Of a stretch of 64,000 nucleotides of DNA, positions 15,623-25,227 are shown piece by piece (positions within the stretch are counted from its first letter, which is position 1; every line of letters begins with the position of its first letter). Origin of the DNA: Caldivirga sp. (lineage in GTDB: Archaea; Thermoproteota; Thermoprotei; Thermoproteales; Thermocladiaceae); assembly GCF_023256255.1 (NCBI RefSeq), contig NZ_JAGDXD010000066.1, positions 1 through 64,000 on the forward strand, given 5' to 3'. Below the pieces are notes generated by a model. That model had not been told where the DNA came from and ran no database searches. It was given only the letters and a program-made list of their open reading frames with translations. The translations under genes were made by a program, and so were the position numbers.

Positions 15623-18256
15623 TTATCCACATACCCCTGTTCTACACGCTGGGTCATCTGTTTCACCTATTTCCTCAAGCTTATTCTCCTCGATTTCCTT
15701 ATTGAGGTTAATGGCCTTAACAGTAACCTTAATTGCCTTAGACTCAGTGCTCTGGGCCTTACCCTTCCTCTCGACGCCAGTGTATATTACTTGAACTGAC
15801 TTACTCTTATCCCTGTACACCGTTATACCGAATGCTCCTAGGGCCCAGGCCAGGCTGTATGCTCCGTTGATATCCTCTTTAGTTGCGTTACTGGGCATGT
15901 TTATTGTCTTGCTTACCCCAGAGTCACTCCACTTGGCGAAGGTGACCTGCATGAAGACATGCCACCTCCAGTGTATTTCATTAGCGGTCTTGAGTAGTGA
16001 ATGCATTACATGGTTACTGGGCAGCATACCGGTTTCAAGCACCTTGGAGGTTGTTTCATTATCCAATGCATTGGAGTCCTTAAGCTTCCTGAGGGCTGTG
16101 TAATTATACTCTATTAACTTCCCAATGCTTAAATTCCTCACGTAGGCTATTGCAAAGATAGGCTCTATGCTTGAATTAACCCCAGCAATTAGGCTTCTTG
16201 AACCCTCTGGGGCAATGCTGATTAAGGCACCATTCCTAACACCCACTGTTGATGCATCTTTAATTAACTCATCATCAGTTGCCCTTAACTTAGCCAAGTA
16301 CTCCTCAGCCTTATTGGGTAGGCTACCTAATTCACCGTAACCTAACTTAAGGATATCAAGGTACTCCTCCACGTCGCTTGAAACACCCTTAACCTCAAGC
16401 ATCTTTGAAACCCTCTCCTCATGAGCCCTCCAGGGTAGGAAGCCACTCCTCCACTTGCTTGATGGCCAAAGCGGGAATGGGCCCTTCTCCTTAGCTAACT
16501 CTACACTGGCCCTAACTGCAACCCTCGTTACAAACCCCATTACCACGTCGGCTAATGCAATGGCCTTAGGTGAATCGTAAGGTATGTCAAGTGACACCAG
16601 TACATCAGCCCAACCATTAATGCCTAGGCCAATTCTCCTACTAGCCTTATTAGCCCTATCAAGGTACTCGTGTGGGTGCTGGTTAGCGTCAATAACATCA
16701 TCAAGGAACCTGACCGCTAGAACCACATCCTTAGCCAAGGATTCCCAATCAATTGAACCATCCTTAATGTACCTGGTTAAGTTTATGCTACCTAAGTTGC
16801 AGGATTCAAATGGGTACAGGGCCACTTCACCGCATGGGTTGGTTCCATTTATCACCTTATATTTATCAAACACCGCATTGTTTATGAACTCTATCTTACT
16901 ATTAGCCACATCCTTATTCCATAATCCTGGGTCACCGCTATCCCAGGCTGACTCAACTATCTTACTCCATAATTCACCCGCATTAACCCTCCTCCATACC
17001 TTCACCAGGCCTGCCTTAACCTTGCTTACGCATTCCTCATAACATTTAACGAAATCCTGGCCCCAAGTTTGGTATAGGCAATTGCATTCCCTTGGATTAA
17101 GTAGATATACGTCTTCACCCCTTAGGGCCTTGGTCATGAAGTAATCATCTATGGTTACGCTTATGTTGAAGTTCTGGAGCTGAACATCCTTCAATTGACC
17201 TGTCTTTGAAGTTATGAACTTCTCAACATCAGGATGCCACCAGAAGAGCATACCCATTTGAGCTCCACGCCTCTTACCACCCTGCTTAATAACATCCACC
17301 AGGGTATCGAAGAGCCTCATGAATGATAATGGGCCTGAGGCCACACCACTCGTTGATTTAACGACATCACCCTCAGGCCTTAATTCACCGAACTGGTAAC
17401 CAACCCCAGCACCGGCTTGGAAGAGTAATGCAGCTAACTTGGCTGCATCCATTATTCCGAAGAAGCAGTTTGGATTATCCCTATTACTATCCTTACTTAA
17501 GCAGTCATCAACAGGTATAACGAAGCATGCCGATAACTCACCCAGCTTAGTGAGGGCGTTAAACATTGTTGGGGAATTGGGAAGAAACTTCAATTGACTT
17601 GTTAAGTCGTAGAATTCCTTAACCCAATTAACTGGGTCATTACCGTACTTAACCTCACTGTAGGCTACACCCATGGCTATCCTCATCCACATGTACTGTG
17701 GGGTCTCAAAGAATGAGCCATCAAGTCTCTTCATAAGGTACCTACTCATAAGTGTCCTAATACCATTATAGGTTAGGAGCATGTCCCTTGATGGGTCCAG
17801 TTTACTCATTAACTCATCCAAGTGCTTCTCATAGAATTTAGCAGCATCAGGGTTCCATAAGCCTTGGTTAAGCCCGTGGTTGAACCAATCCCTGAAGCCC
17901 CTCCTGTAGACTTCACTTAATGTTAATGAACCTGAATTAACACTCTTAATCACCTCCTTACCCCAGACCTGCTTGTAAATACTGAAGAGTAGGTAGTTTC
18001 TAGCTGCATCATGCCACCTAAAGTCCTCACTAATTAAGTTAAGCATAATTAATTGAACAGCATCAGATATTTCACTTGAGTTAACTTCACCCTTACCCCT
18101 AATTTGGCCAGTAGCCTCCTCAAGTACACGTTCCGGATCAGGTGCCCCCGCTAATTTTAAACTGTTAAGTAACTTAACTGGATTAAATTCCTCCCTTAGG
18201 CCGTTTCTCTTAATTACCGTAATCATAGTTCTCTCTCCAGTAACTTTCTGTTCCAT
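15623..18256 (-). CDS. nrdJ: Class II adenosylcobalamin-dependent ribonucleoside-diphosphate reductase
   Basis: 877 residues. It reduces ribonucleotides to deoxyribonucleotides using adenosylcobalamin to generate the radical. The N-terminal 90 residues form an ATP-cone (TVIKRNGLREEFNPVKLL). The catalytic domain has NPCGE at 473-477 and ESCNLGSINL just after, and C871 and C876 in the tail CRTGVCG serve as the redox shuttle. No small NrdB subunit is nearby, as expected for class II. A putative cobalamin adenosyltransferase lies at 24190. The start is supported by a TATA-like TTTATTAG about 22 nt upstream. Confidence 0.95.
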   Translation of the reverse strand: MEQKVTGERTMITVIKRNGLREEFNPVKLLNSLKLAGAPDPERVLEEATGQIRGKGEVNSSEISDAVQLIMLNLISEDFRWHDAARNYLLFSIYKQVWGKEVIKSVNSGSLTLSEVYRRGFRDWFNHGLNQGLWNPDAAKFYEKHLDELMSKLDPSRDMLLTYNGIRTLMSRYLMKRLDGSFFETPQYMWMRIAMGVAYSEVKYGNDPVNWVKEFYDLTSQLKFLPNSPTMFNALTKLGELSACFVIPVDDCLSKDSNRDNPNCFFGIMDAAKLAALLFQAGAGVGYQFGELRPEGDVVKSTSGVASGPLSFMRLFDTLVDVIKQGGKRRGAQMGMLFWWHPDVEKFITSKTGQLKDVQLQNFNISVTIDDYFMTKALRGEDVYLLNPRECNCLYQTWGQDFVKCYEECVSKVKAGLVKVWRRVNAGELWSKIVESAWDSGDPGLWNKDVANSKIEFINNAVFDKYKVINGTNPCGEVALYPFESCNLGSINLTRYIKDGSIDWESLAKDVVLAVRFLDDVIDANQHPHEYLDRANKASRRIGLGINGWADVLVSLDIPYDSPKAIALADVVMGFVTRVAVRASVELAKEKGPFPLWPSSKWRSGFLPWRAHEERVSKMLEVKGVSSDVEEYLDILKLGYGELGSLPNKAEEYLAKLRATDDELIKDASTVGVRNGALISIAPEGSRSLIAGVNSSIEPIFAIAYVRNLSIGKLIEYNYTALRKLKDSNALDNETTSKVLETGMLPSNHVMHSLLKTANEIHWRWHVFMQVTFAKWSDSGVSKTINMPSNATKEDINGAYSLAWALGAFGITVYRDKSKSVQVIYTGVERKGKAQSTESKAIKVTVKAINLNKEIEENKLEEIGETDDPACRTGVCG

Positions 18257-18433
18257 ATTACGGCAACACCCCTAATAAACCCTTCCTATTCAATAATAAA
18301 GAACCAGCAGTTAAAATATCCCGCAGTGAACAGTCAACAATAAGTATATTACCTGCAGCTGGCATAATGAGTTCCTTCACCCTTCTGATTAATACGGTTT
18401 CTGATAGAGAGGTGACTGAAAGTAAACCTCCCA

Positions 18434-18457
18434 TAGGTAGGATAATTATCCTACCTA
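18434..18457. promoter_or_regulatory. Perfect 24-bp palindrome, candidate operator
   Basis: The half-site TAGGTAGGATAA at 18434-18445 is followed without spacer by its exact reverse complement to 18457. It lies between nrdJ (start 18256, minus) and the methyltransferase gene (start 18516, plus), about 14 nt upstream of the likely TATA element (18471-18482) of the latter. The length and perfection suit a dimeric or tetrameric DNA-binding regulator. It is not followed by the T-run of a terminator. Confidence 0.65.
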
Positions 18458-18515
18458 GTTAAATACCCTTCCGTAAAAATAAGAATTAAGAGACCTGCAA
18501 CTAATAAAGATACGG

Positions 18516-18977
18516 ATGATGACAATTACCAGTAAGGTAAGAGTTAGGGAACTCTACGAGAGAATGGGGTTAAGTTACCTTGAGCTTTACCTAGTGGAAA
18601 GTGTTACGGGTTATTTAACATTAATTGAGGGGGTTAAGTTAAGGGATGTGAGGGTTATTGACATTGGGTGTGGGCTGGGAATTGGGGCGGGTTTACTCTC
18701 AGGTATTACGAAGCAGTACGCCTGTATTGATATTGCATGCGGCTTATTAAGGTACCCAGCTAGTCTACCTAATGTTGACGTTGTATGCTCCGATGGAGCA
18801 ATGTTGCCCATTAGGTCATCATCCTTCAACACCTCTATTCTACTTAACACTGTTAATGCTGACTTAGACGGCTCAGACTTGATAAGGGAGGCACGTAGGG
18901 TTAGTAGTCTTGTCCTCGCTAGGTCACCTAGGAGTATTGATAATGAGCTTATCGCTACGCTACTTCGCGGTGGCTAA
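18516..18977 (+). CDS. Small SAM-dependent methyltransferase
   Basis: 153 residues. Motif I VIDIGCGLGIGAG (47-59) marks a class I Rossmann methyltransferase, and the following ACIDIACG and VVCSDGAMLPIRSSSFN fit motifs II-III of UbiE-like enzymes. At 153 residues it is shorter than usual and lacks much of the C-terminal substrate cap. It is followed by the prenyl synthase gene, which has its own TATA element inside the end of this gene, so co-transcription is not required. A lipid or quinone methylation role is possible from the neighbour but unproven. Confidence 0.75.
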   Translation: MMTITSKVRVRELYERMGLSYLELYLVESVTGYLTLIEGVKLRDVRVIDIGCGLGIGAGLLSGITKQYACIDIACGLLRYPASLPNVDVVCSDGAMLPIRSSSFNTSILLNTVNADLDGSDLIREARRVSSLVLARSPRSIDNELIATLLRGG

Positions 18978-19007
18978 TACTTTAAAACGTTGTTTAATTC
19001 CGTGACT

Positions 19008-20030
19008 ATGGTTGACGTTTTAAGTGAACTGCACGAGAAGTATGGAGAATTGGTTAATAAGGCAATTGAAAAGTACTTAACCATAGGTGTTGACCCATCA
19101 TTCAGGGATGCTGTACTCTATCAAGTGGCCACTGGCGGTAAGAGAATTAGGCCACTGATGGTTATTGAATCTGCCTTAGCCTGCGGTGGTTCCCTTGAAT
19201 CCTCCTTACCCTACGCTGCCATAGTTGAGTTAATACATAACTACTCCCTCATATACGATGACATAATTGACGAAGCAGACTTGAGGAGGAATATGCCGAC
19301 GGTAAGGAAGAAATACGGTGACTACACAGCAATACTGGTGGGGATATGGTATAGGGAGGCTATTGAGGAGGCTGTGTTAGATACTAGGAACCCCAGTGAA
19401 GTGGCTAGGATTGTTGCTGAAACAATAAGGGCGATTGATGAGGGTGAGAGGCTTGATATCCTAATGGAGTATTCAGGCAGGAGGGACCCATACTTCATTG
19501 AGAATAGGCTAGTTAAGGAAATAACCCCAGTTCTAAGGGACCTTTATTTAAGAATGATTTCGCTTAAGACTGCAGCATTGTTTAAGACATCAATGTGGCT
19601 TGGAGGTTACTCAGCAGGCTGTAGTAATGAACAGTTAAAGGCCTTAAGTAACTTCGGCCATAACGTGGGTATAGCCTTCCAAATAATAGATGATGTCCTT
19701 GACATATTCGGTGACTTAAAGAAGTTCGGTAAGGAGATTGGTAAGGACCTTAAGGAGCATAAGGTTGGTAACCTAGTTATATTACTTTCACTCCTCGAGA
19801 GCGAGCATGCTAGTAAATTGTTGAGTGTACTTTCTAAGCAGAGGCCAACCCAGGATGATGTTAAGGAGGCTGTGGAGGTTATTTCATCAACTAAGGCTAG
19901 GGAAGAGGCCCTTAGGATGGCTAATGAGTACATGGATAAGGCCATCAATGAATTAAGCAAGATACCTAGGAACGAGCACACGAAGAAGCTTGAGGAATTA
20001 GCAAGATTCATAGTTTATAGGGAGTATTGA
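19008..20030 (+). CDS. Polyprenyl (geranylgeranyl/farnesylgeranyl) diphosphate synthase
   Basis: 340 residues from ATG 19008, chosen because the TATA element TTTAAAA (18981-18987) is about 24 nt upstream; a TTG at 18990 would fall almost on the promoter. It is a trans-isoprenyl diphosphate synthase that condenses IPP units into the archaeal lipid side chains. It shows GGKRIRP, the first Asp-rich motif DDIID (84-88), and a second DDVLD beginning near residue 228 followed by FGKEIGKDL. Chain length (C20 or C25) cannot be told from the sequence. Confidence 0.9.
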   Translation: MVDVLSELHEKYGELVNKAIEKYLTIGVDPSFRDAVLYQVATGGKRIRPLMVIESALACGGSLESSLPYAAIVELIHNYSLIYDDIIDEADLRRNMPTVRKKYGDYTAILVGIWYREAIEEAVLDTRNPSEVARIVAETIRAIDEGERLDILMEYSGRRDPYFIENRLVKEITPVLRDLYLRMISLKTAALFKTSMWLGGYSAGCSNEQLKALSNFGHNVGIAFQIIDDVLDIFGDLKKFGKEIGKDLKEHKVGNLVILLSLLESEHASKLLSVLSKQRPTQDDVKEAVEVISSTKAREEALRMANEYMDKAINELSKIPRNEHTKKLEELARFIVYREY

Positions 20031-20071
20031 AAAATTAAAAAGTTTTAAGAAAAGAGACTGAGGTTAATGTT

Positions 20072-20908
20072 TTAGGAGTGGCCTTTACTTGAGTGGCCCC
20101 TACCGTTGTCCTGACCTTTACCACTACTTGGCTTAGTGTGCCCATTGCCTTTACCGTGGCCATGAAGGACCTTATACTCCTCAGCCCATTTCTTAGCCTC
20201 CTCATGAACCTGCTTAGCTAATTGCACCATACTCTGCTTAACATTACTGAGCGTCTTTAATGCTCCAGTGTAGTTACCTTCCTTAATCAGCTTCTCGGCT
20301 AACTTAGTTTGATTAATTAAACTCCTTATCTTACTTACTAAAGTATAGTTACCTGTCTCATTAGCTATCCTGTAGGCTACAGTAAGTGTCCTATTCAGCA
20401 TTCTTAACTCAGCCTCAGCCTTAGCGATTTCAGTTATGTTAACATGTTTCTCCACGTTAAATGCCCTAATAACGCTGCTCCAAGCCCTCTGCTCCAAGTG
20501 AATCGCCTCTATGGCCTCCTTCAACGCTGTGAAGCATAGTCCCTTGCTTAAAGTCTCATTAGCAACCTTAGTTAAATTGTAAGCCTCACTTAGTGTATAA
20601 TTAACTAGCTTTAATTCACCAGTTGCATTAGCCAGAACCTTAACCTTCTGGTAGAAGAATAGGCTAAGCTCAACGTGAACCATTGCTGCAGTGCAGGTTG
20701 CATTCTGGGCCATTGATGAATTACCAGGTGCTGGTGAAGTAGTAGTTGTACTTGTAGTAGTTAATAGGGCGCCTTCAGTCGTGGTTGAATTTGATACTGT
20801 TGAGTTTATGGCAGCAGCTGGGTTAACCATCAAGTGCACTGGCGATGCGACTAACGCTGTAGCTAGTCCTATAGCCATAGCCAGTATGAATAGGCTCACC
20901 GGCTTCAT
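20072..20908 (-). CDS. Secreted, heavily glycosylatable helical protein
   Basis: 278 residues. An N-terminal signal sequence (Lys2, then a hydrophobic stretch to about residue 24) is followed by a Ser/Thr-rich linker of about 45 residues and then by long amphipathic helices carrying many N-x-S/T sites (NATG, NYTL, NLTK, NETL, NITE). The last 30 residues are Gly/His/Lys-rich and low complexity. No family recognised. It is probably an extracellular or pseudoperiplasmic helical protein with N-glycans; the His-rich tail could bind metal. The TATA element CTTTAAAG lies about 26 nt before the ATG. Confidence 0.75.
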   Translation of the reverse strand: MKPVSLFILAMAIGLATALVASPVHLMVNPAAAINSTVSNSTTTEGALLTTTSTTTTSPAPGNSSMAQNATCTAAMVHVELSLFFYQKVKVLANATGELKLVNYTLSEAYNLTKVANETLSKGLCFTALKEAIEAIHLEQRAWSSVIRAFNVEKHVNITEIAKAEAELRMLNRTLTVAYRIANETGNYTLVSKIRSLINQTKLAEKLIKEGNYTGALKTLSNVKQSMVQLAKQVHEEAKKWAEEYKVLHGHGKGNGHTKPSSGKGQDNGRGHSSKGHS

Positions 20909-21060
20909 AGGTGAGTAGCCGGTGAACGCGCTTTAAAGGGACATGTCCCGGAACCTTAGTTCCACCATATGGAACAGTAATAGGTCATTGTGAAACAAGT
21001 TGAAAAACACTGAACCCTCTTTTCTGTCCTTAATGAGCATGATAAAGCAGTAAAGTTTAA

Positions 21061-21102
21061 GTTAAGGAGGGGAATTTAGGCTTTCAACTAAATTACCTTA
21101 AC
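21061..21102 (+). repeat. Two-part inverted repeat (hairpin) in intergenic DNA
   Basis: AATTTAG (21073-21079) pairs with CTAAATT (21088-21094) around an 8-nt loop. Flanking GTTAAGG (21061-21067) pairs with CCTTAAC (21096-21102) after an asymmetric bulge. It lies between the divergent secreted-protein gene and the 21201 gene. It could be an operator or a small RNA hairpin; no further support is visible. Confidence 0.35.
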
Positions 21103-21200
21103 CCCTCAACCATAAAGGACAGGTTGCAATCATGGATGCTTAACCAGCTTGACTGATCTACAATGGGTAATTTTAAAAACCGAATACTACTTTTTACTCA

Positions 21201-21557
21201 GTGAGCACTGACTATATAGTGTTTAGGAGTATTAGTGAGTTCAGTAGGTTTGTTGAGAGTATGGTTAAGGAGCTTACTGAGATAGAGTCCACTTTGAAGA
21301 AATCCGCACCTAAGGGTGAGCCAATTAGCGCAATCGATGTTGAATCAATGGTTAACATTGGGTTGGATTCTAAGGAACTACTTAACGTTGTACGTGAAGC
21401 TAAGGAAGCTTACTTAAGGATCCTTAAATCAATACCTGTGGAAATTAAGGATGTTGAGTGGGTTACTGTACTTGAGCTTATGGGTAATAGGCCTGTTAAG
21501 GCCTATATAATACCCGTGAGACTAAGCCCTGAGAATAATGGGCAGGGCAATCAGTAG
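21201..21557 (+). CDS. Conserved hypothetical helical protein
   Basis: 118 residues from GTG 21201; a TATA-like TTTTAAAAACC (21171-21181) about 25 nt upstream supports it. The N-terminal two thirds predicts as helices (ISEFSRFVESMVKELTEIES and SKELLNVVREAKEAYLRIL), followed by a strand-rich end (VEWVTVLELMGNRPVKAYIIPV). No motif recognised; no membrane segment. The last 7 nt overlap the end of the convergent TmcA gene. Function unknown. Confidence 0.6.
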   Translation: MSTDYIVFRSISEFSRFVESMVKELTEIESTLKKSAPKGEPISAIDVESMVNIGLDSKELLNVVREAKEAYLRILKSIPVEIKDVEWVTVLELMGNRPVKAYIIPVRLSPENNGQGNQ

Positions 21558-23938
21558 GCCTGCTTCTGCCTCTTGGATGGTTGAATCATGAAAACAGGTA
21601 TGTTGAAGCTATTACCGTAGAAGTAAACCAGCAGTACTCTCGATATGGCCCTTAAACCAAGCATGAGAACCGTTGGCTTAACCCCGAGTTCCCTAGCCGC
21701 AGCACTCCAGGTTTTTGATTGAAAAACCTTTGCAATAATGCCCTTTTCCATTATCTCAGGTATCCTAAAGCCAACCTTACTAATCCTCATGAAGTACGCC
21801 TTGAATAACTCAATTAATGCGTCCACAGTGTTCTCGTAAGTCATGGGGCCCCAGGCATAGGCTACAAGCCTATTAAACTGACCCTTGGTAAGGTTCAATT
21901 CTTGAAGTGGAGCCGCTGGTTCATTACTAGCCAGTAGCATTAGGGCCACATCAGGCTCAAGTCCAACATAGGGTCCACTTAAACTACTCAATAGCCTTAT
22001 CCTAAACTCCCTATTAGCGTAGTAAACAGCCTCCTTAGCGGTATTGCTTATAGGCTTAATCATCAGTACACTATACTCCCCACTTACTGGATTCCTCTCG
22101 GGGCTTATGTGTATCGGTAAGTACCCGTTTTTAACCCAGAACTTGAGGAGCTGCGCATTAACCCCAAAGCCAACCCCAATCCAATCTAATCCCCTTACCC
22201 TAGCTTCATTCTCAAGCATTCCTAAGGCTCTGGAACCAAGCCCTTTATCCTGAAGTTCAGGGTGGGTAGCTATCCTGACTATCCTCCACCCCCTTAACTT
22301 AGCGAAATCCGGTATCTTCCAGTACTTAACCATCCTATCCGGTATTATATTGCCTGGGGGTTTGAAGCCTAAAACCATGTTGTTAATGGTATCATCATCT
22401 AAACCACCCTCCTCAGCCAGTTCAATTGAAACCACTACCTTACCATTCTCCAGTGTTAATGCCCTGACCGTGTGATGGGGAGCATCCATCATCATTCCTA
22501 AATCGTCGGGTTCATTCCTGTAGTGGGCCTGAACATATATACCGAAGAATTGCCTTAACGTTTCCTCATCCTTAAGGAATAATTCATCAATGTTCGGCTC
22601 AATGTACTTAACCCTGCCTTCATTAATCAGTTTCAAGTCATCATCATTAACGTGGGCTGGCTCAGCATCAAGTAGAAATGTCTTAAAGAGCCACTTCTCA
22701 ATGGGATCATCCTTAGCATACCTTATCGGCTCAGTCATTTCATACTCAAGAACCCTAATACTCCTCCTGCTCTTAAGGTACTTAAGGAACCTAACACTGA
22801 AGCCTCTACCAGCGCCCTCGTAGCCATGTATTGTGGTTGAGTAGATAACCCTATTGAACTTATTGTGTATGCCGTAAAGCACCGGTAGGGGCATCATGGC
22901 TGCCTCATCAACGACAACTAGGTCAATTGGCCTCTGTAGGGACATAAGTGGGTAAGGCTTGTAGTAATCCACGTAAACACCCCTTGTTGATAAACCCACA
23001 ATACTGCCACCGGTTCTGGAAACTTCAACGTCGTAACCTAATTCCTCGAAACCCCTCCTAGCGAACTCCATTAGTGTTTCAGCATTATCAGGGCTTTCAG
23101 CAGTAACTACTATTCTAGCAACCCCACGTCTCCTCCTTAACCTATGTCCAATTAATGATACGGCAAGCCCCACGGCTGCGGACTTACCCCTACCCCTATC
23201 TGCTATTATAACTGCATTAACCTTACCCTTCTCATTTATCATACCCTCGAGCATTGATATTACGTTAACCTGATCCTGTGTTTTAGCCAGCTTATACACT
23301 TCAATAGCCTTACCTTTAATGTTAGGTATACTTAACTGGGCTTGACCCACTTCCAGTGTATTAACTGGTTGAGGGGGCTTAATGAAACTAGATCCATCTA
23401 TATCATATATTGAAATACCCTCACCCTTCATTAGGCTTTCCCAGAACCTAAACTTAAGGTACTGCCTAACCTCCTCTGGTTTATGAGGGGGTGTTATTAG
23501 CTTAAGTTGAAACTTAGTAATGGACCTAAGCCACTTATCCACTGGAGGCATTAAGAACACGTAGATACCGCCACCCCTTACAACACTGCCAACCCTACCA
23601 ATGTCGTTTGGCTTAAGGTCATTGAATAGGTCTACCACTGCATAGTCTAGCGTTTGACCTAGGAGCAACTTAGTGTCCTTAAAGGGCATTGGCTTGAACT
23701 TAATACTGCCCATACCATCCATGAAGACTTTCAATCTCCTCCTCGCATCACCGTACTCAGGTTGATATAAGTAAACACCATTGTTCATATTGGTTAAATT
23801 TAGGAACAGCTTAACAACCTCCACTGCGGATTCAGCTACGGCATCATCATTTGACCCAACTAAGACTACGATTCTCCTATGATTAGCCTTAACACCACTC
23901 CTAATGAAGTCCTCAAGATCCTTAACCCATTCAGACAT
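21551..23938 (-). CDS. tmcA: tRNA(Met) cytidine acetyltransferase TmcA
   Basis: 795 residues. In archaea this helicase-like acetyltransferase forms N4-acetylcytidine in tRNA and, in some lineages, widely in rRNA. The domain order fits: an N-terminal alpha/beta domain, a RecD-like helicase core with Walker A DRGRGKSAA (247-255) and Walker B VVVDEAAMMP (341-350), a GNAT acetyltransferase domain (IVRIATHPELQDKGLGSRAL, with the acetyl-CoA loop), and a C-terminal helical part ending in a basic tail KRQKQ. The length is normal. A TATA element lies in 23961-23981. Confidence 0.95.
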   Translation of the reverse strand: MSEWVKDLEDFIRSGVKANHRRIVVLVGSNDDAVAESAVEVVKLFLNLTNMNNGVYLYQPEYGDARRRLKVFMDGMGSIKFKPMPFKDTKLLLGQTLDYAVVDLFNDLKPNDIGRVGSVVRGGGIYVFLMPPVDKWLRSITKFQLKLITPPHKPEEVRQYLKFRFWESLMKGEGISIYDIDGSSFIKPPQPVNTLEVGQAQLSIPNIKGKAIEVYKLAKTQDQVNVISMLEGMINEKGKVNAVIIADRGRGKSAAVGLAVSLIGHRLRRRRGVARIVVTAESPDNAETLMEFARRGFEELGYDVEVSRTGGSIVGLSTRGVYVDYYKPYPLMSLQRPIDLVVVDEAAMMPLPVLYGIHNKFNRVIYSTTIHGYEGAGRGFSVRFLKYLKSRRSIRVLEYEMTEPIRYAKDDPIEKWLFKTFLLDAEPAHVNDDDLKLINEGRVKYIEPNIDELFLKDEETLRQFFGIYVQAHYRNEPDDLGMMMDAPHHTVRALTLENGKVVVSIELAEEGGLDDDTINNMVLGFKPPGNIIPDRMVKYWKIPDFAKLRGWRIVRIATHPELQDKGLGSRALGMLENEARVRGLDWIGVGFGVNAQLLKFWVKNGYLPIHISPERNPVSGEYSVLMIKPISNTAKEAVYYANREFRIRLLSSLSGPYVGLEPDVALMLLASNEPAAPLQELNLTKGQFNRLVAYAWGPMTYENTVDALIELFKAYFMRISKVGFRIPEIMEKGIIAKVFQSKTWSAAARELGVKPTVLMLGLRAISRVLLVYFYGNSFNIPVFMIQPSKRQKQAY

Positions 23939-24189
23939 AAGTCACCTTTAAGACGCTGATGTTGAGTTAATAAATCTTTACAATAAACCTAATGGCACTT
24001 AACCAGCACTTACCTAAACGTGGCTAAGGATTAATCACACGTAGGGTGTTATTGCGATTATTATAATGACCTTAATGCACTCAACATTATGAAGCGTGGA
24101 TGTAAATCAGAGTAGGGTTAAACTTTAAGCTATGGGTACGTAATCATTTTAAAAAATAGCTTATTAAAGCCTGCGCGAGTTTAAATTAG

Positions 24190-24846
24190 GTGCCTGAGGT
24201 GGATAAGGAGCAGCGCTGTGAAGATCCTAAGCCTGTGGCGAGATTACCGCTGTTTACGGATTGCCGGGAAGTAGCAGGTGACGTAGCATGTCCTGGTGAT
24301 AGCGGATACAGTACCATACCGGTTTTTGGAAGGACCATGAGGCTTAGGAAGGATTCACCAGCAATAATGCTAATGGGTTGCCTTGATGAGTTAGTTAACT
24401 TGACTAATGGGATTAGGCTTAACTTCAAGAATGAACTTAAGGTAGCGTCGATGGCTGCAGTGGTTATGGCATTATCCATGCAGTTAAACGCCTACTTGGT
24501 TCAAGGAACCCAGGAGAGGCTAAGTAAGGTTAAGATAGTGGAAACCCTCCTTGAAACTAAGGTTAGTGACTTATGCTCATCCTATAGGGGTGACGTTGGA
24601 TGGATAGTGGCCTCTACCCCGGAGGCCCAGGCCATTGATGGAATTAGGGTTAAGCTAAGGGAATGCGGTAGGGTTGCCTCATCAATGCTTGACAAGTACC
24701 CTGAAGTAGATAATATAATAAAAGTTCTTAATCATGCCGATAAGTTAGTGGCGCAGTCACTTTATTGCCTCGGCGGTAAGGTGTATAAGTCAATTGATGA
24801 CGTCACCGGTGCATTACTGTCAAGCACACTGGATAATAACGCTTAA
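24190..24846 (+). CDS. Divergent PduO-type ATP:cob(I)alamin adenosyltransferase
   Basis: 218 residues from GTG 24190. The PduO pattern is recognisable: a GDSGYST stretch (36-42) in place of GDxGxTSL, KDSP (54-57), GCLDELVNLTNGI (63-75) matching the GxxDELNxxIG helix, and a C-terminal ASTPEAQAIDGIRVKLRECG region aligned with the GGxxAAxxHxAR helix. Such enzymes attach the adenosyl group to cobalamin. The B12-dependent ribonucleotide reductase 6 kb away gives a need for the product. The N terminus is longer than usual and Cys-rich. Assignment is by motif only and the protein is divergent. Confidence 0.65.
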   Translation: MPEVDKEQRCEDPKPVARLPLFTDCREVAGDVACPGDSGYSTIPVFGRTMRLRKDSPAIMLMGCLDELVNLTNGIRLNFKNELKVASMAAVVMALSMQLNAYLVQGTQERLSKVKIVETLLETKVSDLCSSYRGDVGWIVASTPEAQAIDGIRVKLRECGRVASSMLDKYPEVDNIIKVLNHADKLVAQSLYCLGGKVYKSIDDVTGALLSSTLDNNA

Positions 24847-24870
24847 AACTAAGGCCTATTAAGGCTAATC

Positions 24871-25227
24871 ATGCAGCAGCCTCATGAGGAATGCATAACT
24901 GATTACGTAATCATAGATGTGTGTAAGAATGGTGAGGAAGCGGTTAAGAAGACCTTAAGCTCAGCCGTTATTAATGCAAGAAAGGGACCTGGTAGAGTTT
25001 TCCAAATAGCTATACTATGCCCCCAGGTTGACTACACAAAGTACCTGCTTAACGCTAATGAGGTTGTAGCCAACAATATGGATGTTAGGATTGAGTTGTA
25101 TGAAGTATCATCTGAGGATGGGGCGTTAAAGACTCTTAGGTACTTGGCTAATAGGTGTAAGCCTAGGCAAATAATTAAGGTTGCTAATGTAGACTTAGGC
25201 GAATTCGAGAATTTAATTAAGCCCTAA
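24871..25227 (+). CDS. Hypothetical alpha/beta protein
   Basis: 118 residues, starting 24 nt after the adenosyltransferase-like gene and probably in the same transcript. The sequence alternates strands (DYVIIDVC, VFQIAILCP, DVRIELYEV, QIIKVANVDL) with helices, suggesting a small Rossmann-like or thioredoxin-like fold, with Cys residues at 8, 18, 50 and 92. No family motif is recognisable. A cobalamin-related role would be guilt by association only. Confidence 0.55.
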   Translation: MQQPHEECITDYVIIDVCKNGEEAVKKTLSSAVINARKGPGRVFQIAILCPQVDYTKYLLNANEVVANNMDVRIELYEVSSEDGALKTLRYLANRCKPRQIIKVANVDLGEFENLIKP

